Below are positions 12,513-22,096 of a stretch of 64,000 nucleotides of DNA, in pieces. A model generated the notes under the pieces. The model saw only the letters and a program-made list of their open reading frames with translations, had not been told where the DNA came from and ran no database searches. The stretch covers positions 1,178,001 through 1,242,000 of the forward strand of contig CAIIXF020000001.1 of NCBI GenBank assembly GCA_903813345.2, read 5' to 3'. This stretch comes from Owenia fusiformis. Its lineage: Eukaryota; Annelida; Polychaeta; Sabellida; Oweniidae. Numbering within the stretch: the stretch's first letter is position 1; each line of letters begins with the position of its first letter. The translations under genes were made by a program, and so were the position numbers.

Positions 12513-13068
12513 GTCATAGTAGCATCTGGTCTCAATGAATAATGTATAAAGCGAGCCCATGTGCCAATCAGATGATTTGCCTGGTTATCAGATCAAAAAA
12601 GGTCCATTGATACCAGTGTGAATTTGAATCAAACTTTTTGACATTAAGTAGAAAGGCAATTTTTCATGTGCATGTTCTGTACAAACCTTTACATTCATCA
12701 TTAATGAACTATTGCAGAGATGACATCTTTTAATACTCTGTCGAGTTTTTTGATTGACGATTCTGTAAAGAATACTGTTTACAGAAAAACAGCTTTGGTA
12801 CAAAACAAAATAATGAAAAATCTTTACAAAAGCTTTATTGAATCAGTTTATAAAGTAATATCAGAATAAATGCAAAATCATTGCAGATTCTTTGAGGGAA
12901 ATGTGTACTTTTGGAATTTGTATGCAGTCCTCATTGGAGTCACATGTTATTTTAAGGAATAGATAATAACCCATTTTATATATGGTCTTCATCTTTCATA
13001 TTTTCACAAAGAGTGCACTAAGGGACTTATTTAGGTCACTGAATTTTCTCATTTTTTTCAGCCGTATA

Positions 13069-14103
13069 TCACAGTTTCATAAAGTCTTCAAATTTCATGA
13101 ATTTGTATCCTATTCCATTTAGTCTTGACACTGGACTACCATTGAAATATTCTACATTGAACTCTGGGTGTTTCTTGGTGTCCTCTAGAATCTGCTTGAA
13201 TGCAGTTACGTGAACCACCTCATTGTTTGGAACATTATACACATCACCTTTCACTTGGTAATTTGAAAAGAAATAGTTTGAGTTGTTTTTAGGGGTTTCT
13301 TTCATGATAAGTGTCCCTCCTTTATGGCGTGTTGAACCATTGATGTATTCAACATAATTCATGTCAATTCCTAGGAGCAAAATCTTCTCATATCCTAAGT
13401 ATTGTCCAATCCTCGCAGCTAAAGCTCCTGTCGAGATCTCACGAGTCACTTTTACCATATTTTGGTCACTGGCTGCTTTAATGTTTTCATAAAATTTTAC
13501 TTTTGGATGATTTTTTAGTTGCGGATTTTCCTCAGCGATATTTGATCGAGTAAAAAATAGTTTCATGCCACGTTTTTCAGAGTTTTCAATCATATCCATT
13601 AGCTCCGGGATGTGTGCAATGTTAACAACAGTATCAAACGATGCATAATATGTCGGCCACCAATCAATCTGTTTCCAGTATCTAAAGGCTAAGTTCATTC
13701 CTAAGGTATCCACTCCTTTAGTCTTGAAGAAGTCAAATCCTTTCAGTGACGGCCCATTTCCAAACACAATAAGCTTCTTATATGAGCGACAATTTGCATC
13801 ATGGGGACTGAAACACCAGGAAGAACAATGGTGATTTTCTGCTCCATCTTTGGTACCTTCTACACACAATGGAGTGTCATTATTTGTGCACCAGCCGCAT
13901 TCCTGAGCACCCAGACACACTGTCTTGTGAACTATGGATTTACATATTCCTGCGGAGAATCTTAAACTGTCGGCCCTGAGAACCTTTTCAGGGGTTTTGA
14001 TTGATTCATCTTTTGGACCGAATAGTAAATACGACGCAAAGTTCAGTCCAAGTATTACTGCTAGCCCTGCTAGGAAATATTTTGTTTTCTTTGTCATTTT
14101 CAT
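13069..14103 (-). CDS. PSI-domain / GT42-DUF115-like Golgi glycosyltransferase, copy 2
   Basis: Intronless, 344 aa, with the ATG at 14101-14103. The architecture equals the copy at 4232: signal anchor about residues 8-28, eight-cysteine PSI-like module at 54-105 with CGWC, then the GNGPSL-led domain. The last ~235 residues differ from copy 1 by only about four positions (189-197 region), while the first ~109 residues are only roughly half identical. The nucleotide identity switches sharply near 13780 and stops just past the stop codon at about 13065. Gene conversion of the catalytic half, or cassette exchange, is the simplest reading. Few amino-acid changes among some 25 base differences suggest purifying selection, so both copies are probably functional. 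Confidence 0.85.
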   Translation of the reverse strand: MKMTKKTKYFLAGLAVILGLNFASYLLFGPKDESIKTPEKVLRADSLRFSAGICKSIVHKTVCLGAQECGWCTNNDTPLCVEGTKDGAENHHCSSWCFSPHDANCRSYKKLIVFGNGPSLKGFDFFKTKGVDTLGMNLAFRYWKQIDWWPTYYASFDTVVNIAHIPELMDMIENSEKRGMKLFFTRSNIAEENPQLKNHPKVKFYENIKAASDQNMVKVTREISTGALAARIGQYLGYEKILLLGIDMNYVEYINGSTRHKGGTLIMKETPKNNSNYFFSNYQVKGDVYNVPNNEVVHVTAFKQILEDTKKHPEFNVEYFNGSPVSRLNGIGYKFMKFEDFMKL

Positions 14104-14180
14104 TGTAAACTGTTATATCACTGCTAATGTCACTTTGCTGCTCAGCTATAATGTCACTAAGCTTCTTTATGCTGATGCAT

Positions 14181-14892
14181 ACTGGGTATTTACCAAATTA
14201 AGCGTGACAGTTGAATGCATGGGGTAAGGTACAACACGAGGCTGATACGATTTGAACAAACTGATGTTTTCATTGTTTCAGAAAGTTTTGGTTTAGTTTC
14301 TAGATATTTTACAACATCTTAGACAGTGAACTTGACCATGAATTTTATAATTAAACCTACACAAACTCTCAATGTAGTATACGGTTGTGTTGTACCTCAC
14401 CGTTACCGTGCGTTATACCGTATACACATTGGGAATTTGTGAACATCTATAATATGAAAACATCAATTACAGTAAAATTTTAAATGTTTGGAACTACTTT
14501 GAATTTAAAAAATAAGCTATCAAAGGACCATATTTGAAGCAGTATATTTAAAAATAGAAACATTTATACATGTCCTAACTTTTGTATATTTTAGTTTGAT
14601 TTGTAGTTTAGCTATCATATCTGTGCCCTCTTATATTTTGATGCTTCTCTGCCATGTTATTTTCGGAAAAATTAACATGGCTGAAACTCCGTAAATTACA
14701 AAAGGCTACAGCTTTCCTGCACATTATACACACAACTATCCGAAATATACAATATAGTCATTTGATTGCTTATTTTTTAAATTCAAAGTAGTTCCTAACA
14801 TTTAGAATTTTACTTTAGCTCAAATTTCATTAACTTATGTTGTACCATACCCCGCACGTGCAACTGTCACACTTAATTTGGTACACACCCTG
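14181..14892. mobile_element. hAT-like MITE in the promoter of GT42-like copy 2
   Basis: A 712-bp element with ~55-bp imperfect inverted ends containing ACCAAATTAAGYGTGACAG. It is flanked by the near-identical octamers TGATGCAT (14173-14180) and TGATGCAG (14893-14900). It starts 78 bp upstream of the start codon at 14103. Part of its interior (about 14590-14770) recurs at 37170-37330. No transposase. The 8-bp duplication favours hAT. Confidence 0.8.
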
Positions 14893-14900
14893 TGATGCAG

Positions 14901-17219
14901 TTGAACCTAGAAACAAATCAGATACATTTTATTTGTTAAAACTGGATTTTTAGTGGTAAACTTTGGTTGAAAACATGGCCTGCAATTTTTGCTAAGCGCA
15001 ACATAAATTTAAGTCAGTGTGACATTGTTCAGCAACCAGTATTTCCAAATTTTAATAGGACTCTTCAATAAAAGCAAATAAAAAATACCATTTTGGGTTT
15101 AGCAATAATAAATGATTTATTCCATTATATTGAGAACTAATAATATTGTTCACAGAGATTTTGCTACACTGTTGAGATTTTTATGAATCCCAAATCTCGG
15201 CTTTTCAAATCAAAACAAAAAAAACTATTCATTTGCTGAGAATCAAGTATTGACAAAGAAATTTGTTATTTGTAACATTATGGCTTTAATGCATGAATAA
15301 CCACGGAATGTATGGTCTAGACTGCATATCCCTGGGATTGGTTCATAATCAAGGAAACAAATTAAACATATAGGAGATTATCTAGAAGTGTTAATTCAAA
15401 ACTGAAGTCTCTGTTATTGTATGGTTTTTTATCAATATAGCCCAGATTTAACATTTAAGTCTACTTTGTGAAGGTGTATTATAGGTGTTACTTATTTTTG
15501 TGAAATTCAAAATGGCCAATTTTGAAATCTATATATTATTTCTGAACCTCCATATTTCATGCTATTTTCAGATAGTACATGGAATGCTGATTATTTACAT
15601 GTGTTAAGTCTCTGAAACCTCCTTCTAATTTGTCTCTAGAGTAACATTGCTATACATAAGAAGATATTGTACATCTGAAGCATTAAGACAAACCTACTAT
15701 GAACGTTTTCATTTCTAACATTATTTCATAACCAAATAAATCTCTGATGATTTTTCTTATAATTAATCAATTGGGTGGCAAGGTGATTTACCCTGTTGAA
15801 ATTGACGTGTCACCTTGTTGAAAATATGCACTATGTCAAAAGTGTGACTTTTTTGTTATTTTGACCATTTTGTATGAAAAGGTAGAACATGTTGAGCAAA
15901 AATACATACCTGTCCTCTTTATTTGGCTTTGATCAAATAGTGAGCTTTGAATCGACTATCAGAATAAAATACTCTTTCAAACAACTCATATTTGCTTATA
16001 GAAATTTTTGTTTGGCATAAATAAGGCCATTCAAATTTTAATATAGTTTAGTAGTACCTCACTTCTATGCTTAAGCAAATTTTCAGAAAACAAACAAAAA
16101 TGTTTAGTGTATATTTACGTGTAATGAATTGAAATGACAAAAGAAACTTCAAAATTGTGATCTAAGATCATATGTACATGTATATATATTACAGTGAAGG
16201 GAGTTCTAAGATAGAAAATGTCATGTGTCTGAATTTCAGCTTCTGCTTCTACATTAAAAAGTTCATGTAAACTCCATGGTTGTGTCACTTTATCAATCTC
16301 TCTCTTTTGTGTTCTGATATTTTTACTATCGAATAATATAAAATCTCAATAGCAATATAATAAATAAAGTTTATTTTAATTTGTTTGTTTTTCACCTCCA
16401 ACCCTCCTAATATTCGGCCCTTCGTCAGGACAATAAACATGTAATTAACTTTAAATTGCCTAGGCAAAACTGATAAAAGATTGCACACAATGCTTTTTGT
16501 GAATGTAAATATTTATTCTGGAGTTGAATGAACTATTAAATGTAAATGCTGTGTTCACTGGTTTAGGAATACTGCATTTTGTTAGTAGCATGTATAGGAT
16601 TTGAAAGAGTATATGTAGGAGTTTTTGACTTATTCTGCCAATCCTTACCTCATTCAAATGCCAATCCCCAGCAAGCAGTGATCTTATTCTTTTTTTCTTT
16701 TTTTTAATAAATCTTTATTTTCACATATTATTTTACAGGTTATTAATGTTGTTTACTGTAGAAGGAGAGAGAGAGAGAGAATGGAAAAATTGATGATTTT
16801 TGTCACTTTATAAAATGATGATATTAACTTATGATTATTAGATAACACTTCTTCTATGAATATTATTTTGTCACGTTTGTCATATTGTCTAGTTTTTCAA
16901 TTAAAACAGCATTGGATTCTCACTGTGGAGAATTCACATGGAACTAGGGCCCTTTTACTCTCAGAATTTGTCATCTCAACTTATGGTCAGAAAACTTGAA
17001 AAATTGGAAATAATTATAAGTGTTTACTTTTATTGTTATGGCTGTTTTCAGGATGGGGATATTTTTAAAATAATCTAACATAGTTTACTTTTATAGTTAT
17101 GGCTATCTTCAGCATGGAAATAGGAAATATCTTTAGAATAACCTAATTTTGTTAACATTAATTGCTATGGGGAAATGTTTTTATTAAAGTAACCTAACAT
17201 TGTTGACTTTTATTTTCAG
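14901..17219 (+). other. Noncoding; probable intron of the ankyrin gene
   Basis: No exon, ankyrin codon pattern or terminal repeat was recognised over 2.3 kb. A short GA microsatellite lies near 16764-16780. Because the downstream ankyrin exons start mid-protein and no earlier ankyrin exon is visible in the window, this is probably intronic. Confidence 0.45.
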
Positions 17220-19334
17220 GATGGGGCTACTCCACTATTCAAGGCCAGCCACAAGGGACATGGAGATGTTGTGAAAGCATTACTAAAATATAAACCATCT
17301 CTACAGGTGCTACAGGTAATTAACAACTGCCTCTTTACTCTATTAGACAATTTGATTTTAATATTTCAGAATTTACATCTTCAATTTTCTTACAAGTTAA
17401 GACAATTTTAAGACAATAATATGACATGTAAAAACTCCATGTGAAACAATTGGATACTTTCGAAATTACAAATGCTTAAAAAACTTTCAACAACAGAGTG
17501 TCCCAAAAATGTGAGATCCAGTTGGACAATCTTTATCTTATTTTGCGATATACAATAAAAATTGAACCTTATTCACGGGGGTAAAGCAGACCCGATGATT
17601 CAATGAGCTTGCTCGGCAGTATCATGACTGTGTAACGGGTCTTGATGTATAAGTGAGCTCGGCGGTAGGTTCAAACAATGCGGATCCTCAAAGCATGTGT
17701 TCATGGTATTATCGTGGCTTAACACCAGTGGTAAAGAGCTGTAAAGTTAACGTAATTTTGGATTATTGCACCTCACGGGGGTAAAGCAGACCCGATGATA
17801 CAATGAGCTTGCTCGGCGGTATCATGACTGTGTAACGGGTCTTGATGTATAAGTGAGCTCGGCGGTAGGTTCAAACAATGCGGATCCTCAAAGCATATGC
17901 TCATGGTATCATCGTGGCTTAACACTCGTGTTATTCAGTATCTTTCTGTCTCATATTATTCCGAGCCATATTGACTCATACTTTATGAATATTCAACGAA
18001 ACAAAGAGATCTGAACAAAAATACATATATAAAATTTTTATAAAACTCTAAATAGTTTTTGAGGTTAATTTGATAAAACCTAATGATGCTGCCTATAATA
18101 CACTGATCAGTGTGATTCTATGTTTTTTTATATGTACAGTAAATCAAGAATTTTTGAAAATTTTGTACTGTTGAGGGGGATGTGTGACATTGTGTTTATT
18201 CACAAGTGATATTCCCGATGTTCAAAAGGCAAACATAACACATTGAGATATAATAACAACACTTATTAAGGATACTGACATCATAAGCCAGTCACAAAAA
18301 GACAAAAAAAAACACAATATGTCAGCATCTTGTCATGGTGGTGACATATTTGTGGTGACAGTAAACTAAATAAATGAGTATAATACTTAAATGAATATAC
18401 AATCTACAGTATAATCCTGTAAAATCTTGTTTTTTAGAATGGGGAAACTGCTCTCCACGCCTCAGCCCTGTTTGGACATCTACATGTTGTAAGAGAACTG
18501 GTAGAAGGAGGGACAGATATCAAAATCAAAAATAAAGTAAGCAAACGTGACAGTTGGATTTGACTGGCTTTAATTACAATTCATTCTCTTTGCTTTACAC
18601 GACTCAGATGGTTTTCTTAAAGCTATTCCTATTGCTTTAAGAAACTAGATATTTATGAGAAATTATATATTATGAGTTTAGACAAAAACGCTAATTAGCC
18701 ACTAAAGGAGAAAAGCTTGAGATTGCTGAATAGATTCATATAATGCAGTATATGATTCTGTATATGTTTGTTTCTGTCAGTTGTAGGCATTTGTTCTCAC
18801 TATTTTTGCACTTCTATTCATTGATTGAATGGATATTAGTTACAATTAATCAAGGCTTGAAACTCACCAAAAGAACAGTAAAACCTGTCTTAGTGAACAC
18901 TTATCTCTTGCAAATATCTCTCTCTTGTGGACACCCTTCCTCCACACATACTCTTAGATCTCTCTATAAATTTCCCTCTCTGTAGTGAACACCTACCAAC
19001 ACTAAATTCCTGGCAAAAAATATTCAATAACACAGATTTTACTATATTTGCTACCAGACTTCAAAGAATAACTACCTGTAATTCCCAATGGTATCGCTGT
19101 TTATGCTACCTGTAATTTCCATGGTAGTTATTTGTGCTACCTGTCTTGGAAGTTTGGTTTTAAGGCATAACATCACCCAAGTGCTAGGTATGACTGAATA
19201 ATAATGAATTTTAAACTATAAGATGCATTTTCTTACAGGATGGCCAAACTGCGGCAGATTTAGCTCGAGAAGCTGGCTTTGACCACATTTACTTCTACCT
19301 CGAGAATCCAGATGGAAAAGCAACGTCAGCATAA
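17220..19334 (+). CDS. ANKRD29: Ankyrin-repeat protein, ANKRD29-like, last three coding exons
   Basis: Three exons: 17220-17315, 18438-18536 and 19239-19334 (stop TAA at 19332), each preceded by a pyrimidine-rich AG and followed by GT, all in phase 0. Each encodes about one ankyrin repeat (DGATPLFKASHKGH..., NGETALHASALFGH..., DGQTAADLAREAGF...). The KYKPSLQVLQ-NGETALHA junction parallels KFSPTLGILK-NGTSALHA of vertebrate ANKRD29, which has one repeat per exon. The visible product is 96 residues, the C-terminal part only; earlier repeats must lie upstream of base 1 or were missed. The function of ANKRD29 is poorly known; ankyrin repeats mediate protein binding. Identification is from memory of the human sequence, so orthology is probable rather than proven. 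Confidence 0.8.
17307..17321 (+). promoter_or_regulatory. Tandem in-frame splice donors, 9 nt apart
   Basis: CTACAG|GTGCTA ends at 17306 and CTACAG|GTAATT at 17315, so either donor keeps the frame and the product differs by the three residues VLQ. Comparison with ANKRD29 favours the downstream site. Confidence 0.4.
17574..17932. repeat. 200-bp direct duplication in an intron
   Basis: Two copies starting at 17574 and 17774 (CACGGGGGTAAAGCAGACCC), the second cut at about 17932. They are nearly identical and more GC-rich than the surroundings. Each contains short inverted words (GATGATACAATGAG with GGTATCATCG; GAGCTTGCTCGGCGG with GAGCTCGGCGG). The family is not recognised; the GGTAGGTTCAAAC segment only loosely recalls a tRNA B box. 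Confidence 0.7.
18876..19044. mobile_element. Pogo-like MITE
   Basis: Starts CAGTAAAACCTGTC and ends with the complement of a similar tip (CAGATTTTACTAT). Internal GTGAACAC words match the family seen at 21527, 24703, 42767, 62210 and 62557. It lies in the last intron of the ankyrin gene. Confidence 0.5.
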
Positions 19335-20905
19335 CCACCAACACCAAACGAGATTATACGACAAGACTGTTTATGAGAAATATGCAAATGAAATGTATGG
19401 TGATATGTGTCTATAACTCAATTATGAGAATTTGTTATTGGTGTAAGCATGGGGTTGTAGACTTAACTGTTGCTATTGTACGCTAATATGAGATTTGTTA
19501 TTGTTGTAAGGATGAAGGCTGACATGTGTCCCAATCACTTTTTCCGTGTCAATCGAAACTAAAAAATAAGTAATCACAAGACACAGTGCAATAAATGATA
19601 GAAAAATACATTCATCTTTTTGCATCTAAAATATGGATACATTTTTCATAGGACATTGCACAGTTGTCCTATTTGCTTATTTCTAAGTTTGATTAATGCA
19701 CCAAAAATGATTTGGAATATCTACTCTAATATGAGAATTTGTTATTGATGTAAGCATGGAGGTGTAGACTTGTCTATAGCTCACTATTATGAGAATTTGT
19801 AATTGATGTAAGCATGGGGAAATGTCAAGGAAATTACTTTTGTGTATAATAATGACATTATGCAAGAATAGAGCATTAGGCTAATGGGTGTTGGTATTAT
19901 CGTTCTTTTCTCTCAAGATATGAATTAAACTTGCTTTTTTATTTATATATAATATGAACTGGTCGAATATTATTTCATGAATGTGATGAAATGACTTGTG
20001 CAATGAATTGTAACTACATGTATGTGCAAATGTTTCTGAATAAATTGCTATTTATGTATTTTTATTTGCCATACTATCATGATATAGCATTGAAAAACAA
20101 TTATGTGATATTTTTTATGCAGCTGTCACAAAATTGATTCAGAAAGAGATCTCTTCATCAAATTACATCCTTCTTCTACAAATATGAAATTCTTTCATTA
20201 GAGATCTTTGGTAGATGGCTTATACATGTTACATAATGACATTTACAATCAGCTTTGAGGACGGACATGTTTAACATGTTTTTAGTTGAAACGCCATCTT
20301 ACGATTTATGATACACCAGGACAAAGCAATGAGTAGATGAAGTTTTTTATGTAATTTATTTTCTCATGGTAACTTTGATTTTGCATTCTTTGAGACTAAC
20401 ATGTAATTCCCAAGATTTTCCTTAATCCATTTGTACCAAGAAAACAAGTTCCCCTTTCTCCAATTGCTTTTGTAAACTGAATTTATAAAATTTCCTTTAA
20501 TGTTCCATATGCATATTTTGTAATATTTGCATCAATTTTTTTGTACTGTATGTAAATTATCTAATTATTATACATTATTTATGGAAACACCATTCTCCAT
20601 ATTATTTGTAAAAATAATTGTGCTTGATTGCTTACATGTGCATGTGTAGTATGTGATATTATTGGCATTCATATTGCACAACAAAATATCCAATATTTTC
20701 TCTACACAATGCCATAAGTGACAAGCATTTGTTTCACTGGTATCTACTATAACCAACATGTTGTATATAATAGTTCTTAAAATTATCATGGATTTCTGCA
20801 TATTAGACAATGTTTAAATCCTGTCTGTACTGTGTATTGTATTGTATTGTATTATATTGAGGCACACATAAGACTAGTTTCTCAATAAAGATCTGATGGA
20901 AAACA
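19335..20905 (+). other. 3' UTR of the ankyrin gene
   Basis: Noncoding stretch after the stop codon. AATAAA signals lie at 20039-20044 and 20884-20889, the latter following an ATTGT pentanucleotide microsatellite at about 20836-20858. An ~80-bp unit (ATGAGAATTTGTTATTGRTGTAAGCATGG) recurs near 19422, 19731 and 19787. Which poly(A) site is used cannot be told. Confidence 0.5.
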
Positions 20906-22096
20906 ACAAAATCACTTGTGTTAAATTCTGAATTTATATTTACATAAAGACAATACATGTATAATATACACAAAAAAGTAAAAACAATTTTTAAGTAAAA
21001 ATATATATATATATTTGTAGACCTCTGGAAGGACTACACAAGATAATTATTTAGCAATGTCTACATGTATGGTAGTTCCTACAAATATTTTCAAATAGTT
21101 TAATGTCTTCTTCCTAAGTAGAAGCAGTACCTAAAGTGTAAGGCCTGAGTAAGTTAACAAATCGTTAAACATTCATGTGTGTCCCTAACTCTGTTCTACT
21201 TTTCTCCAAAACTCTACTCAAAACGTTTATCGACAGAATCAGAAATCTATTTTTTCAGAGAAAAAAATGAGTAAACAAGACTGGATCAAGGTTGAATGAA
21301 AAAGTAGAAAATGTTAAAAAATCATGATGTGTTTAACACTTTATTGACTACCCTGGCCTAAGAACATAAATTAGGAAAGTAAATATCTCAACACAACGTA
21401 AATTCTAATACAGAATGACAATGAGCTTTCACAAATTAATTTTACATATTATAATTATTTGGTTCATTCATTTTTTCTAGTGCATAATAATTACATTCAT
21501 TTGCTTTCAGTCATTAAATAAATATACAGTAAAACCTGTCTAAATAAACAATACAGTAGCTGGCCAGAACTCTTAACACTTGCAGGCATTCACATGAATA
21601 GGTTTTGATGGAACAAACACTGCAAAAGTAGATGAACAAAAACAGATTCACATTTCAGGGTGTTCCTTGGTTTCTGAGGTGTTCACATACACAGGGTTAT
21701 CTATACCTTGGATATACTTCTCTTGGTTTCACTTTTATGTACAAAGCATTTTAAATGTGGTTACATATAGGAACAGCTAATAGTGATCCTACCTCCAGTC
21801 TGACATAATATACTGCATAACTTAATCATGAATATCACATATCTGGAGATCATATCAGATACATGATATCATATCATTTTCAGATGTTTGATTTTATTTC
21901 CAGTCATAACTTTTATTTTGGCATTTTGTATAAAAAATATCCGAGATATTTCAAAATTCTTCATTGCTATATCCATGAAACATCTGAGTCACTTGATTGG
22001 TTAGTTGTAGTCTTATAAGTGATGTTTTTCAAATTGGATTTGGCCATTTACAAAGTATGGATTGTTTTACTGTTGAATATAAGAGTGTTTGGTCGT
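20906..22096 (-). other. Convergent intergenic segment and syntenin 3' UTR
   Basis: Between the two convergent genes. Reading leftward from the syntenin stop, AATAAA signals occur near 21910 and 21894. The pogo-like MITE at 21527-21714 lies beyond them. No other gene is seen. Confidence 0.4.
21527..21714. mobile_element. Pogo-like MITE
   Basis: Begins CAGTAAAACCTGTCTAAA after TA and ends near ACAGGGTTATCTATA, an imperfect inverted tip, with GAGGTGTTCACATA inside as in the other copies. Confidence 0.5.

Noticed and set aside
17640-17690. tRNA-derived SINE, suggested by a B-box-like word
   Set aside because: No matching A box at the right spacing and no tRNA-like fold or A-rich tail could be read.
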